DNA of 64,000 bases from Gemmatimonadota bacterium. Its GTDB lineage: Bacteria > Gemmatimonadota > Gemmatimonadetes > Gemmatimonadales > GWC2-71-9. The stretch is from contig JAJCZX010000021.1 in NCBI GenBank assembly GCA_029262195.1, positions 1-64,000 on the forward strand. Reading direction: 5' to 3'. The first letter of the stretch is position 1. Each line of letters starts with the position of its first letter. The notes beneath the pieces were generated by a model. It was not told where the DNA came from, did no database searches, and worked only from the letters and a program-made list of their open reading frames with translations. The translations under genes and the position numbers were made by a program. Below, in pieces: positions 6,067 through 15,711 of this stretch.

Positions 6067-7286
6067 TCGGCGTTTGCCACAGCCACATAGGCTTCCGGCA
6101 GGTCAATTCCTCTAATCGCCATAACCCGCTCGATGGCGTCCCCGATCTTATTATTGGGAGTTGAAGCCCCTGCAGTTACCCCGATAACATTGAAATCGTC
6201 GGTCCAGGGCTCCTCAACAATGTCCGCATCCGCCTTACCAAGAAGTTTGTGGCTTATCATACCCGATTCAACATCAATACATGTCGAGTCTTTGATGTGA
6301 AAGGTCTTCACTTTTTCAGCACAAATCGTGGCAAGATTATTCGTGTTACTTGAGTTGTAGCCCCCGATAACAACCATGGCGTCCAGGGGTTCCGCAATCA
6401 GGTCGATTACCGCGTCCTGCCGCTCTTGAGTGGCCGAGCAAATCGTGTCAAAGGTTTTGAAATGATCGGCAATCGAATCTTCTCCGTAACGGGCAACTAT
6501 TGCTCTGCGAAACCGCGCCGCGATTTCAAGGGACTCGTTTGACAACATCGTGGTCTGATTGGCAATTCCAATCCTCTCCAGTTTCGCATCCGATATGAAG
6601 CCAGGTGACACCGCATTTGAAAAGCGTTCGGCCAGGGCAACTCCATCGCCTCTCTTTTCGATAAATTCGCAAACCAGCTCTGCCTCGTCCATATCACGAA
6701 CGATTATGTAACTGCCACCTTCAAACTTCTCTACCTGACTAACCGTGGCCTTGGTTTCTTCATGATAATATTTACCGTGCACCACAGACGTGAATCCGTT
6801 CTTGGCGTATTGTTGAACACGTTTCCAAACGTTTAAAACCGACCCACACGTCGTGTCGACCACTACGCAACCGATATCCTCAAGGCGCTTGAAGTCGGCC
6901 ACGGAAACGCCGAAAGCCGGGAGAATGACCGCGTCATCACTATTGACCATCGAGAAATCAAAGGCACCATCGTCCGATGCCATGATCACTTCGATACCCA
7001 TCTCCATCATCTTGTTATTGACGTGCGGGTTGTGAATAATTTCGCCAACAAGGAAAAGCCTTTTCTCGGGAAATTTGCGCCGCGTTTCATAGGCGTATTC
7101 CACTGCTCGGTCCACGCCATAACAAAAACCAAACTCCTTGGCTAACCGAAAGGTCAACGGCCCGGCGGTCATCGTGCTGTCTGTTTCGCGGATGCGTTCA
7201 ACGAGGTCGCTGTGGTACTCCGTTACCAGAGTACCAGCAATCTCTTTTTTTAATCCGAACCCGCGCCTGAAATACTGGTCAGTCAT
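6063..7286 (-). CDS. ispH: 4-hydroxy-3-methylbut-2-enyl diphosphate reductase (long form)
   Basis: IspH performs the last step of the MEP isoprenoid pathway, reducing HMBPP to isopentenyl and dimethylallyl diphosphate with a [4Fe-4S] cluster. The three cluster cysteines are visible: FGFCYGVDRA (Cys55), DTTCGSV (Cys147) and TICSATQERQ (Cys283). So are the substrate histidine motif EIIHNPHVN and the NQTTML motif. At 407 residues it is the long form known from cyanobacteria and plants rather than the E. coli form of about 315, and it has the typical N-terminus YFRRGFGLKKEIAGTL. It is transcribed alone, ahead of a lipoprotein gene. Confidence 0.95.
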   Translation of the reverse strand: MTDQYFRRGFGLKKEIAGTLVTEYHSDLVERIRETDSTMTAGPLTFRLAKEFGFCYGVDRAVEYAYETRRKFPEKRLFLVGEIIHNPHVNNKMMEMGIEVIMASDDGAFDFSMVNSDDAVILPAFGVSVADFKRLEDIGCVVVDTTCGSVLNVWKRVQQYAKNGFTSVVHGKYYHEETKATVSQVEKFEGGSYIIVRDMDEAELVCEFIEKRGDGVALAERFSNAVSPGFISDAKLERIGIANQTTMLSNESLEIAARFRRAIVARYGEDSIADHFKTFDTICSATQERQDAVIDLIAEPLDAMVVIGGYNSSNTNNLATICAEKVKTFHIKDSTCIDVESGMISHKLLGKADADIVEEPWTDDFNVIGVTAGASTPNNKIGDAIERVMAIRGIDLPEAYVAVANAD

Positions 7287-7324
7287 GAGCGGACACCTTC
7301 TTCAATTCGAGGCCGTGGAAATCA

Positions 7325-7939
7325 TCAATTAATTGCGGCAGCGGGGAGACACTCTTCCGCCGTTCTCTGATGAATTTCGATGTCGGAAAAAGATCCAGCG
7401 AGTTGAACGTATTCTTCAGTTATGATCTGCCGTACGGTGATCTGAAAACGACCGCTTAACGTCTCCGAAAAATCTGTGACCTCGGCAAAACCCTGAAGGC
7501 CCTGGTACGCCGACCCCGCATCTCCAGACACCCGTTCCACTCCGATAGCAGAAGCCGGAGGCACAGGGAAACCTCTATCCACGTGGGCCAGAGGATAAAC
7601 GACTTCTCGGTCAGACTCTGGAAGCTGCATCAAAAGGATGTAACCCCAGGAGTCGTCTCCACCGCCCGCGCTGAGGATAAGCATTGACGGAGTTGTGCAC
7701 ACGCTGGCTGTGGCCGCGATTGATCGCGACAAATCGGTGTCGCCGGCGCTGACGACCTGAAGCATTCCGGAACGGGCGGCAGGATAGCCAGGCATCGTCG
7801 GCAATTCTGACGAATCCACAAAGGTGACGAAATCCGGCACAACCGATTCCGTTGAATCCGCGGGCGTGGAGGCAACGTCGGCGTCGGATTGACCGGTGCA
7901 GGCAGCTGCAGCCACAACCAGAATAGTTATTCGCTTCAC
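7325..7939 (-). CDS. Predicted secreted lipoprotein of unknown function
   Basis: This 204-residue protein starts MKRITILVVAAAACTGQSDA. The short hydrophobic segment and the cysteine in AAAC look like a lipobox, so it is probably anchored in a membrane. A Ser/Thr/Asp-rich linker follows, then a beta-rich domain with no motif I can name. One Cys pair (SVCTTP, EECLPA) might form a disulfide. It lies between the thioesterase and ispH on the same strand, but nothing links it functionally. Confidence 0.65.
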   Translation of the reverse strand: MKRITILVVAAAACTGQSDADVASTPADSTESVVPDFVTFVDSSELPTMPGYPAARSGMLQVVSAGDTDLSRSIAATASVCTTPSMLILSAGGGDDSWGYILLMQLPESDREVVYPLAHVDRGFPVPPASAIGVERVSGDAGSAYQGLQGFAEVTDFSETLSGRFQITVRQIITEEYVQLAGSFSDIEIHQRTAEECLPAAAIN

Positions 7940-7949
7940 TGAAAACTCC

Positions 7950-8426
7950 TTAAGTCTTTTGGTACTCGCTGCGGGCGTTGTCCGGGGTGACGTGATGCCC
8001 CCGAAGCAAAGTCAACAGCTCTTCCGGTAACGGTTTGGACTTCAAACTTTGCCTGTTCGTGCAGACCAGAACTTCCTTTCCTCGGGCCGCCATCTGGCCA
8101 GTCTCCACATGCCAGACATCGAAGTTGATGTGCAGCGAACTTCGCCCAAATTTCGTAAAATAGGCGACCACCTTCAACTGATCGTCCAATTTGGGAGGAA
8201 AAAGGAAATCAACGTCGAGATGCACGCGAGGGAGCCAGAAATCAAACCGATCGAATAATACACTGTAGGGCGCACCCAGGTCACGAAACATTTCGGTTTC
8301 TGCGATCTCGAAAAACCTTACATACGCGCCGTAGTAGATAATCCCTGCGTGGTCGACGTCCGACCAACGGACGTATTCGTCAATAACAAAGGGTTTTGGT
8401 TGCACGAGGGAAAAGTATGGGGGCAT
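7950..8426 (-). CDS. Acyl-CoA thioesterase, 4-hydroxybenzoyl-CoA thioesterase/YbgC type
   Basis: This hot-dog-fold protein has 158 residues. The motif VRWSDVDHAGIIYYGAYVRF carries the catalytic Asp and the D-x-x-H-A-G-x-x-Y/F pattern of YbgC/FadM-type thioesterases, which hydrolyse acyl-CoA esters. The rest (FWLPRVHLDVDFLFPPKLDD, SLHINFDVW) fits the conserved hot-dog strands. The substrate cannot be read from sequence. The gene ends 10 nt before the lipoprotein gene and may be co-transcribed with it. Confidence 0.85.
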   Translation of the reverse strand: MPPYFSLVQPKPFVIDEYVRWSDVDHAGIIYYGAYVRFFEIAETEMFRDLGAPYSVLFDRFDFWLPRVHLDVDFLFPPKLDDQLKVVAYFTKFGRSSLHINFDVWHVETGQMAARGKEVLVCTNRQSLKSKPLPEELLTLLRGHHVTPDNARSEYQKT

Positions 8427-8526
8427 TTCCCGTGCGCAATATTGAGTACGGGTGAAAGACGAAAGGGGGGAACGCGTGAGGGGGGGTTAAAGATTCTCCT
8501 GTCCCGTGTGCCCCCGTGCTGCTTGC

Positions 8527-10734
8527 CTAACGCGCTGCCCCAAAGAGGAGATCGAAACGGAAACCCTCGTCAGGGTTGAACCCGTAGGAGAGATTCGGCC
8601 TCATCCACCCGTCGAAAAGGGACCAACCTACCCCCACTCCCATAAGTGGGTCGTTCCGTGAAAAAACGTTGCCTATGTCGAAAAACGCCACGGGACTCAG
8701 CGCATTAGAAGGTTTTATCGGAACGTCAACCTGGACAGACCAAAAATCGGGTCCGATCCTCGACCCGTACGGATGCCCGCGTACCGTGTGGGGGCCGCCA
8801 ACACGGTAGAGAAACTGGGGGATGTTGTCCCCGAACGTGCCACCCACGCGACCTGTGATTACCGTATTGAATACATTGGGAATCTGCCTCTCGAACGAGG
8901 TCCAGAGTCGTGCCGCCCGAAGCGATTCGCCCGCAAGGCCTTCAAACCCACTGATCGCTACACCCGACGCGAAGGGAAGGCGCTGTTCAATGTTTCCCCT
9001 GACAAACTCACCCTCGAGGACCGGCGGGTTGGAGCGAATGCTGGTAAAAATCGCTCCGGATTCAGTTACCATCGAGCGATGCCGCTCATAAGACAATTCC
9101 AATTTCATCTCAGAAAGCGTCCGGGAGTAAAACTCAAATGACACAGCTGCACCGAGGCGGGTGAAGTAATCCGCATCGTCGTGCGCCGCAAAGGTAGCGT
9201 TGAGGGAATTCCCCAGGCTCTGGCCCTTGCTCCAGGGATCAGTTTCCCCAACTGAGCGAAACCCTCTTAATTCGAAGGTGCCCTCCGGGGCTTCTCGCTG
9301 CCACGCCAATTCAGCCATCGGGCGCAAATCGCCAAGTCCGAAACGGGCTTGACCGTATATAGTGGTAAACGCGGGACCGGGCCGGATCATGTATCCCATT
9401 CCGAAAGACCAACCCTGCACGCGGTTGAAGCGAACAACGTCAGCAACCTCTCGCCAGGCAAGAGCCCGGTTTGTCCTGCCCACCAGCGAACCCTCCAAAT
9501 CTTCTGCCAGATGAGCCAGTTCCCCTAGCGTCTCTCTCACGCGGGCTTCGTCGTCGGGCCCCAATCCCAGATTGAGCTTTTCATCCCACTCGTACGCCTC
9601 AAGCGAATCTCGCGGCGGATTCACTATTTCCCACCTTTCAATCCCGTCGCCCCCCGCTCGGGTGTAACCGACTTCTGCGCGGCGCCGTTGGGTTCGGACC
9701 CTTCCTTGGCCGCTGTCGGGTTCAGCCGACCCACAGCCCGGGCAGTGAACCCGGTTCCTCCAGCGTAATTGAGTCGAATCGTTGTCGTCCGGCACCTGAA
9801 GTTCCTCCAGGGGGACGGTGAAAACGATAGGAGGTAAAGTGTTGATTTCGTAATCAGAGAACTCGGTGATGAACCGCACGGGAATCTTCACGTTTAGGAC
9901 CCATGGGATTTCTACGTCTAACGTTACAAGCTGGCGGAACGGCAACCAGTATTTCTGTTCATAAAGCGCATATTCGAGGTCAGCCTTGGCACTCAATACC
10001 CGGTTAGCGAGATCCCTTTCTCGATCAGAACTACCTTCGTCATCCAGATCCGTCCACAGGCTGGTACCGACAAAAAGAATGGCCATTCGGACAACCTCGT
10101 GCGAATCGGCATCGATCCAAATATCACCCGCCACCAATGCAGGCGCCTCTTTCCGCGGTTCGACACGAACGTTAATGGCCCGCACCGTAAGTCCAGGAAT
10201 GGAAATTGTCACCGAATCGACGATCGCATAGTGGTAGAACTCTCCCGCCCCTTCTGCCAGGGGATGCAGAGCTGAGTTTTCGGGAAACCCTCCCTCTAAA
10301 AGACCGATGCTGTCTCCCACACTTCGCGGCACAAACCACGGGCGATCAAAATCCATCGTAATTTCGTCCACTCCGGCCAACGCCGAGGTGTCTCGGGCAC
10401 CCAGGATTTCAAGGCGTAAATCGTTGGGGTATTGCCACGACACTCGGGAGACTGTTTCGGTTGCTAGCATGGGAGGAATCAACCCGAAACGGCGCTTGCC
10501 AATACCCGCATCTGCCCTGGTCGTGGCTATGGCACTGTAATTCTTAATGATCGAGTCGCGGTGGTAATGCCTTGCTCGTGCCAGGATTACGGTGGCAGCC
10601 GTCGCCGAATCGCTGTAAACACTTGAATCAGAGGGAGACCAGATTTCTTGGGAATTGGCGACGGTTGCGGGTTGGGCAAAAAACAAAAAAAAGAAAACGT
10701 ATACTGGCCTAGATGACTTAGGTTTCACCGCCAT
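8527..10734 (-). CDS. Outer-membrane beta-barrel protein with Omp85/surface-antigen C-terminus
   Basis: About 735 residues from ATG 10734 (MAVKPKSSRP), with a signal peptide VYVFFFLFFAQPATVANS. The ORF-track start at 10764 is a TTG that overlaps the upstream regulator further. The N-terminal half is a soluble beta-rich domain with a CPGCG motif near its end, which may bind metal or form a disulfide. The last 300 residues alternate as barrel strands and contain YRVGGPHTVRGHPYGSRIGP, close to the VRGY/F motif in BamA/TamA-type barrels, and FFDIGNVFS. It probably resides in the outer membrane, in assembly or secretion. The preceding Fis-type regulator overlaps it by a few bases. Confidence 0.8.
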   Translation of the reverse strand: MAVKPKSSRPVYVFFFLFFAQPATVANSQEIWSPSDSSVYSDSATAATVILARARHYHRDSIIKNYSAIATTRADAGIGKRRFGLIPPMLATETVSRVSWQYPNDLRLEILGARDTSALAGVDEITMDFDRPWFVPRSVGDSIGLLEGGFPENSALHPLAEGAGEFYHYAIVDSVTISIPGLTVRAINVRVEPRKEAPALVAGDIWIDADSHEVVRMAILFVGTSLWTDLDDEGSSDRERDLANRVLSAKADLEYALYEQKYWLPFRQLVTLDVEIPWVLNVKIPVRFITEFSDYEINTLPPIVFTVPLEELQVPDDNDSTQLRWRNRVHCPGCGSAEPDSGQGRVRTQRRRAEVGYTRAGGDGIERWEIVNPPRDSLEAYEWDEKLNLGLGPDDEARVRETLGELAHLAEDLEGSLVGRTNRALAWREVADVVRFNRVQGWSFGMGYMIRPGPAFTTIYGQARFGLGDLRPMAELAWQREAPEGTFELRGFRSVGETDPWSKGQSLGNSLNATFAAHDDADYFTRLGAAVSFEFYSRTLSEMKLELSYERHRSMVTESGAIFTSIRSNPPVLEGEFVRGNIEQRLPFASGVAISGFEGLAGESLRAARLWTSFERQIPNVFNTVITGRVGGTFGDNIPQFLYRVGGPHTVRGHPYGSRIGPDFWSVQVDVPIKPSNALSPVAFFDIGNVFSRNDPLMGVGVGWSLFDGWMRPNLSYGFNPDEGFRFDLLFGAAR

Positions 10735-11239
10735 CCTTGGAATTCTCGTCAAATTGTGGTTCAACTGACTCGACAGAAGTCTCTACGGTTTTAATTTTGC
10801 CTTTCTTTCGCGGTCGCAAGCCGTATACGCGCAGTCGACGCCACAGGGTCGTGCGGGAGATGCCGAGTTCTTCCGCAGCATCTGTAAGTTTCCAGGCCTT
10901 TTCATCCAGCGTTTTTATTATGGCTGCCTTTTCTCGTTGAGCAAGAGTGGAAGGACTGGGTGCGTTCGGCAAGAAAACAACCTTGCCAACCGATAGACCA
11001 TCAACCCGTACGGTGTTCAAACGTCCGCCGAGTTTCGCAAGCTCCGGGAGAAGGTCCTCTTCAATCGCTGGTTGGCCCTCTAAAAGCGAGCCGGCAGTGA
11101 CTCGGGCCTGGTCGCTGGCATAGACCATTTCACCTGCGGAATCAAAAACAACCACGCCTTCTGAAAACGCATCGAGCACCGCCCTGTTGAAGGCGGTGAA
11201 AACCTCTGGACTGTTAATCCTGAAATTTGGGGCTGCCAT
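10718..11239 (-). CDS. PAS-like sensor with Fis-type HTH (transcriptional regulator)
   Basis: The N-terminal part (FTAFNRAVLDAFSEGVVVFD...MVYASDQARV) looks like a PAS domain. The C-terminus REKAAIIKTLDEKAWKLTDA, AEELGISRTTLWRRLRVYGL is a Fis/NtrC-type helix-turn-helix, but there is no AAA+ sigma-54 activation domain. It is therefore probably a one-component DNA-binding regulator. ATG 11239 (MAAPNFRINS) is chosen because the homologous part begins there; the GTG at 11356 in the track gives an unstructured extension and overlaps the promoter of the divergent TetR gene. The stop overlaps the start of the barrel-protein gene by 17 nt, suggesting it may control it. Confidence 0.75.
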   Translation of the reverse strand: MAAPNFRINSPEVFTAFNRAVLDAFSEGVVVFDSAGEMVYASDQARVTAGSLLEGQPAIEEDLLPELAKLGGRLNTVRVDGLSVGKVVFLPNAPSPSTLAQREKAAIIKTLDEKAWKLTDAAEELGISRTTLWRRLRVYGLRPRKKGKIKTVETSVESVEPQFDENSKDGGET

Positions 11240-11349
11240 GCTGTGAAGAGATACGCGCCACCGCTTCCAATGTTTCATGGGCTGGTGTGAAATGGATTGG
11301 TTCACGGACGAACGATGATGAACGAAAAGAATCCTCAGGGGCTCTCTGT

Positions 11350-11403
11350 TTGACACTCATAAACTGCCAGTTATGTTCAAGGAATTGACTGGCCACTCAG
11401 TCA
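11350..11403 (+). promoter_or_regulatory. Promoter and operator of the TetR gene
   Basis: TTGACA at 11350-11355 and TATGTT at 11372-11377 are spaced by 16 bp. An inverted repeat TGACTG-gccact-CAGTCA at 11386-11403 lies at the expected transcription start, ahead of the ATG at 11426. This layout suits autorepression by the TetR protein, and perhaps control of the divergent regulator too. Confidence 0.55.
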
Positions 11404-11425
11404 TATTGCTCGTGCGGAGAATGAA

Positions 11426-11986
11426 ATGGACGCAAAGAACAATATCTTGGCTGTAGCAGAAGATCTGATAAAGGCCAAAGGGGTGACAGGAACTACCGTT
11501 GCCGAAATCGCCATCGGCGCGGAGTGCGCCAAAGGCCTGGTTAATTACCACTTTGGTACAAAAAAAAGCCTGGTAGAGATAGTTGGCGATCGTGTGGTCC
11601 AAAAACGAATCGACTCCTGGCAGGCGGCCCTGCAATCCGACAACCCCCAAACCGCGATCGAAAAATCATGGAGATTGCTATTGTCGGAAGCCAGGGAAGG
11701 TGTACTCAATATCTGGGAAGAGACAATTGACAGAAACGTAATTTTGACTGAACAGACAGTCAAAATTAAGCATCAAGCCTTCAGTGAAGAGTTGGGACGA
11801 AGCGCCTCGGCTACACTTGCAAAGGCCGACTTAAAACCCAGGATACCCATGTCTGAATTGGGTAACTTGTTGGCGGCGGTGGTACACGGAATCGGCAAAA
11901 TGCTTAGCGCGGGAATTAATCCAGGTGAACTCGAGGGCGCCTATGCTGCAGCATGGCTCGGTATATTATCCCTCACGCAAGAGTAA
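11426..11986 (+). CDS. TetR/AcrR-family transcriptional regulator
   Basis: This 186-residue protein has a TetR N-terminal DNA-binding domain: NNILAVAEDLIKAKGVTGTT, VAEIAIGAECAKGLVNYHFG, TKKSLVEIV. The C-terminal ligand-binding domain is helical and unspecific. GGAGAATGAA upstream provides a ribosome-binding site. It is convergent with the helicase operon and divergent from the PAS/Fis regulator. Ligand and targets are unknown; the palindrome in its promoter suggests self-control. Confidence 0.88.
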   Translation: MDAKNNILAVAEDLIKAKGVTGTTVAEIAIGAECAKGLVNYHFGTKKSLVEIVGDRVVQKRIDSWQAALQSDNPQTAIEKSWRLLLSEAREGVLNIWEETIDRNVILTEQTVKIKHQAFSEELGRSASATLAKADLKPRIPMSELGNLLAAVVHGIGKMLSAGINPGELEGAYAAAWLGILSLTQE

Positions 11987-11995
11987 ACCCCAGCC

Positions 11996-14632
11996 TCACC
12001 TTTTCCTGCGACCACCTCTACGGCCGGGCCCAGATCCCCGAGGGTTGGGAAACTTGCCTCTCCCACCGCGTTCGCTCCGATCCGATCTGGCCAGCAAACT
12101 CCGCAGCTCACCCAGCGACCTGGCCCTGGCGGCGCGACGGGTCCCCGAAAACACAACAAACCGCAGCGGACGGTCTAGTTTGGGGAGATCTCTGTTCGTC
12201 AAACCCAACGCAAACTTGGGTTTTAGAAAAACGGTCGCGACGGGTTCGCCATCGTCCATTTCGTATTCGAGCCGGACTCTGGTCTTGCCGAATTGAACAA
12301 ATATCGGAAGAGAATCCATTTTCTGACGCAGTTTCTTGGGAACGATATCAGCCACGGCCAATGAAATTGGCGTATCCAGGAAGCTTTGGAACGAGGTGAC
12401 ATCGTCGAGTTTTTCGGCCAGAATAGAGGTAATACGGTCCGGATTTGCCCGGTCGTAGATGTCGAGAGATTTTTTCGAGTACTCCGCAATTTGGGTCAGC
12501 ACTTTCGACAATTCCGCCTGGTCCGCGTGGGGGGTGGCGCCTGCCAACAGCGAATCAGCGAGTCCGAGTTTAGCAGCGCGAGAGAGGTTTTTGGGAAACG
12601 GTTCGGGCAGCGGTTCTCGGTGGAAGTCCATTTCAAAGCCGTGAAAGCGTTTCACCCGGGTTATCATAAGGTTGGAGCGCTTCCCGCGCGGCAGATACTC
12701 GACAATGGATTCCGCATCCACCGCATTTTCTGTGAGCATCCGCAGCGGCAGATTGGTACCTTCTATCGCAGCCCTCGTGGACCCGTCTTTCAGGGCGAAA
12801 TACCTGATTTCCCCGGTCACCGGTCCCCATTTATTGCATACCGATCCCCGGCTGACCCTTGTTTTCCGGCCGTTGGATTGCTGCTGGTCAATCACCAGAT
12901 CGAACGGCATTACGCGGACAAAAAGTTCGGCCAACTGCTTTAGCGTGCCGGTGGTGGCGTTCGGCAGTTTTTTCGGCAGCGGACGACCAATGGTTCTAAA
13001 GACTGACGCAATGCCGAGCGCTGTGTCCTCAATTGCCTTGACGAGAACCCCTCTTCCTTCAGCCCAATCCTCTAGTTCATCAGAAAAGACATGGCGTTCC
13101 AGGCCGTAAACCTCGCCCACCTGGCCGTACTGGTTCACCGCTTCGGCAAAGACGTTATAAGCGGTCAAATGGTCTGATCCCGACACCACAAGTCCTGTCA
13201 AATTAGGATCATCCCTTGTCATTCGATGCAGGGAGTCGATATTGGACGCAACGGCCACATATGGTAAAATTTTGGGGTCGCAGTGCACCAGTAGTTCAGC
13301 CCAGGGCCGGTCAACAGGCATCGTTTCCACGGCGCGACCATACTCGGTTAGGCGACCACGTTCGATTATTCCCCGCTCGGCAAGGTTGCGTACCGCACGA
13401 CGATAAGCCCGCCGGTCCAGGGGCACAGGGAGTTCCAGTTCTTCAAGATCTACTCCAATTGCCGCAGCGGTCAACGCGACCCGCTCGGAATCTCCCGCTA
13501 ACTGGAATTCCGGTGGTACGGGCTTGAGAGCTTTGAAATTCAGGTTCCGTTCGGTCAGGATATGCACTTCGCCCCCTGCAACTCTCCCGTGAACTCTTCC
13601 AGCCATTTGAAGTAGTTCGTTCGAGCCCAGGGGTTTGCGAGTCAGGATCTTACGCCCTTTGTCCACATTGATGGCAAACCGACCGTCACTAATCACCACC
13701 GTATCGAGTCCCGGAATATTCAGGGCCGACTGCCCGGCGGCCGTCATGGCTAACAAAAAAGGCTTTTTGGCTTCTCCATCTAAGAACGGCCGGATTACCC
13801 TTATCGGTTCACCGCCATGGTAGAAGGCGGTTTTCAAGCCAGCCCATCTGTCTCCCACCTCTGCGGCGAGTTGTTCGACTTCGGCACGGGTCGGTAAAAA
13901 CACTGCGACCCCTCTTTGCTCTTCGATAACACGCTTAATGAACTGACTCTGTATGAACCCCACCGCGGTATGCCGATTGGTCGACACAGCAGCGGCGAGA
14001 TCCGGGTCGAACGCGGTGGAGTGGAGCACCCGGCTGGATTCGAGATAATGTGAGAAAAAATCGGGGTCCACCGTTGCAGAAAGCCATACGAAACGGCATC
14101 CAACCCTTTTCCCGAGTGCCAGGCATAACTCCAATTCAGCTGATGTCTGGTGAATTTCGTCGACGACAAGAGTGTCCTTGCCTGTGATCAACTCGTCTTG
14201 AAACCAGCGACGAGCGATGCCAGTTGTGACGATTACAACGTTCCACGATGGCGTTTCCGGCGTGGCTTCCCGTTCACGGTTAACCACGCCCACTTTGAGA
14301 TCAGCCCCCAGCACCGCCTCGGCGATGGGGCGAATCGCGAGCGTCTTGCCTGTTCCCGTTCCGGCCACAATTCCGAACCCGTCTCCACTCCGGGCGAGTT
14401 GAACGATCTCTTCACCATGATTACGTCGTAATACAGTGTCAATATCCAGTTCAAGAGCCCGTTCGATAGTCTCACAGGCCGCCCTGGTGGGTGCAATAAC
14501 GATTACTCGACCCCCGCTTGACCGTGAGCCTACGAACGCGTCCCGATCGGGGGGGAGGTAGTGATCGCGAATTTCGGCGGTGTCGATTCCGCGGACCGAC
14601 TGGCCCGACTCAGCTCCTTTGGGTTCGCTCAA
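11996..14632 (-). CDS. DEIH-box SF2 helicase, HrpA/HrpB-like, with RGG tail
   Basis: This 878-residue ATP-dependent helicase of the DEAH/RHA group has motif I GTGTGKT (91-97), motif II DEIH (158-161) and motif III SAT (185-187). Motif VI is QMAGRVHGR (342-350), unusual against the common QRxGRAGR. The C-terminal region resembles HrpB-type extensions and ends in a basic, Arg/Gly-rich tail (RGGRGKFPNPRGSGPGRRGG) that probably binds RNA. DEIH is not the standard DEAH/DECH. It is the third gene of an overlapping operon: its ATG overlaps the pfkA stop by 4 nt. It likely acts on RNA or RNP, but the target is unknown. Confidence 0.85.
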   Translation of the reverse strand: MSEPKGAESGQSVRGIDTAEIRDHYLPPDRDAFVGSRSSGGRVIVIAPTRAACETIERALELDIDTVLRRNHGEEIVQLARSGDGFGIVAGTGTGKTLAIRPIAEAVLGADLKVGVVNREREATPETPSWNVVIVTTGIARRWFQDELITGKDTLVVDEIHQTSAELELCLALGKRVGCRFVWLSATVDPDFFSHYLESSRVLHSTAFDPDLAAAVSTNRHTAVGFIQSQFIKRVIEEQRGVAVFLPTRAEVEQLAAEVGDRWAGLKTAFYHGGEPIRVIRPFLDGEAKKPFLLAMTAAGQSALNIPGLDTVVISDGRFAINVDKGRKILTRKPLGSNELLQMAGRVHGRVAGGEVHILTERNLNFKALKPVPPEFQLAGDSERVALTAAAIGVDLEELELPVPLDRRAYRRAVRNLAERGIIERGRLTEYGRAVETMPVDRPWAELLVHCDPKILPYVAVASNIDSLHRMTRDDPNLTGLVVSGSDHLTAYNVFAEAVNQYGQVGEVYGLERHVFSDELEDWAEGRGVLVKAIEDTALGIASVFRTIGRPLPKKLPNATTGTLKQLAELFVRVMPFDLVIDQQQSNGRKTRVSRGSVCNKWGPVTGEIRYFALKDGSTRAAIEGTNLPLRMLTENAVDAESIVEYLPRGKRSNLMITRVKRFHGFEMDFHREPLPEPFPKNLSRAAKLGLADSLLAGATPHADQAELSKVLTQIAEYSKKSLDIYDRANPDRITSILAEKLDDVTSFQSFLDTPISLAVADIVPKKLRQKMDSLPIFVQFGKTRVRLEYEMDDGEPVATVFLKPKFALGLTNRDLPKLDRPLRFVVFSGTRRAARARSLGELRSLLARSDRSERGGRGKFPNPRGSGPGRRGGRRKR

Positions 14633-15711
14633 CCGTCACCCAGACAGACGCCCAGGTCCCGAGCCGTTTGGACTGTATCCGCCCCAAGCGGGACGGTTTT
14701 CAGTTGCCCGATTCCGTCTTTGATCGGCATCGTCAATACCTCCTGGCCAGCAAACGTGACCATTTTTCCAAACTCGCCTCTTTCCGCTGCGCGAACCGCA
14801 GCAGCGCCAAACCTGACCGCAAGGAGGCGGTCGAAGGTTGTGGGTGAACCGCCTCTCAACAAATGGCCGAGCGTTAGTGTCCGTGTTTCTTTTCCGGTTT
14901 TGGCGTGGATTGCGTTCGCAACCAATTCAGCTATTCCACCAAGCCGCTCGACCCCTCCGGGCTCTCCGGGATCTCTCAGGCTAACACCACCGTCCTTAGG
15001 GGCGGCGCCTTCAGCTACAACCACTATGGAAAACGGGATGCCCCTGGCCTCTCGATCACGGACTTTCTTGCAAACGGATTCGATGTCGTATGGGATTTCG
15101 GGGATGAGGATCACGTCAGCGCCACCCGCCAATCCCGAGTGTAGGGCGATCCACCCCGCGTTCCTTCCCATTACTTCAACAACCAGGACGCGCTCGTGGC
15201 TTTCAGCCGTAGTGTGTACCCGATCTAGAGCCTCGGTGGCGATGGAGACTGCGGTGTCGAACCCGAAAGTCACATCCGTGGCACCCACGTCATTGTCAAT
15301 CGTTTTAGGCACTCCGATCACCGGAAGACCAAGCTCAGAAAGCTTTTGCGTTATGGCCAGTGTGCCGTCTCCACCAATCGCGATGAGGCAGTCGAATCCT
15401 CGCTCCCTGAACACAGCCGCTAACTCTGCAGACCTGTCCTCTTCTCTCCACTTGCCGTCCAACCCCAGGAGTGGCCAACGAAACGGATTCCCCCGGTTGG
15501 TTGTACCGAGGATTGTACCGCCCTGGTGGATAATGCCACGGACGTTTTTTGATTTAAGCCTGATTATGCGCGCGTCTCCAAGAAGTCCACCGAACCCCCG
15601 GCGACTTCCGTACATCTGGAAGCCCTTGGTAAGACCCGAGGAGACCGCTCCCTTAATAACGGCATTCAGGCCCGGCGCATCTCCACCCCCGGTAGCAATT
15701 ACTATTTTCAA
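14629..15711 (-). CDS. pfkA: 6-phosphofructokinase (ATP-type signature)
   Basis: PFK phosphorylates fructose 6-phosphate at C1 in glycolysis. The glycine after the Asp in GGDGT (113-117) is the residue that marks ATP-dependent enzymes, since PPi enzymes have Asp there. PKTIDND (135-141) has the Lys found in the group III, actinobacterial-type and PPi enzymes. MGRNAGW and the substrate-binding stretch are present. The 360-residue length is that of group III proteins. The start is TTG at 15711, which overlaps the stop of the selenoprotein gene (TTGA); the stop overlaps the helicase start (ATGA). It is therefore translated in a tight three-gene unit. Confidence 0.9.
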   Translation of the reverse strand: MKIVIATGGGDAPGLNAVIKGAVSSGLTKGFQMYGSRRGFGGLLGDARIIRLKSKNVRGIIHQGGTILGTTNRGNPFRWPLLGLDGKWREEDRSAELAAVFRERGFDCLIAIGGDGTLAITQKLSELGLPVIGVPKTIDNDVGATDVTFGFDTAVSIATEALDRVHTTAESHERVLVVEVMGRNAGWIALHSGLAGGADVILIPEIPYDIESVCKKVRDREARGIPFSIVVVAEGAAPKDGGVSLRDPGEPGGVERLGGIAELVANAIHAKTGKETRTLTLGHLLRGGSPTTFDRLLAVRFGAAAVRAAERGEFGKMVTFAGQEVLTMPIKDGIGQLKTVPLGADTVQTARDLGVCLGDG

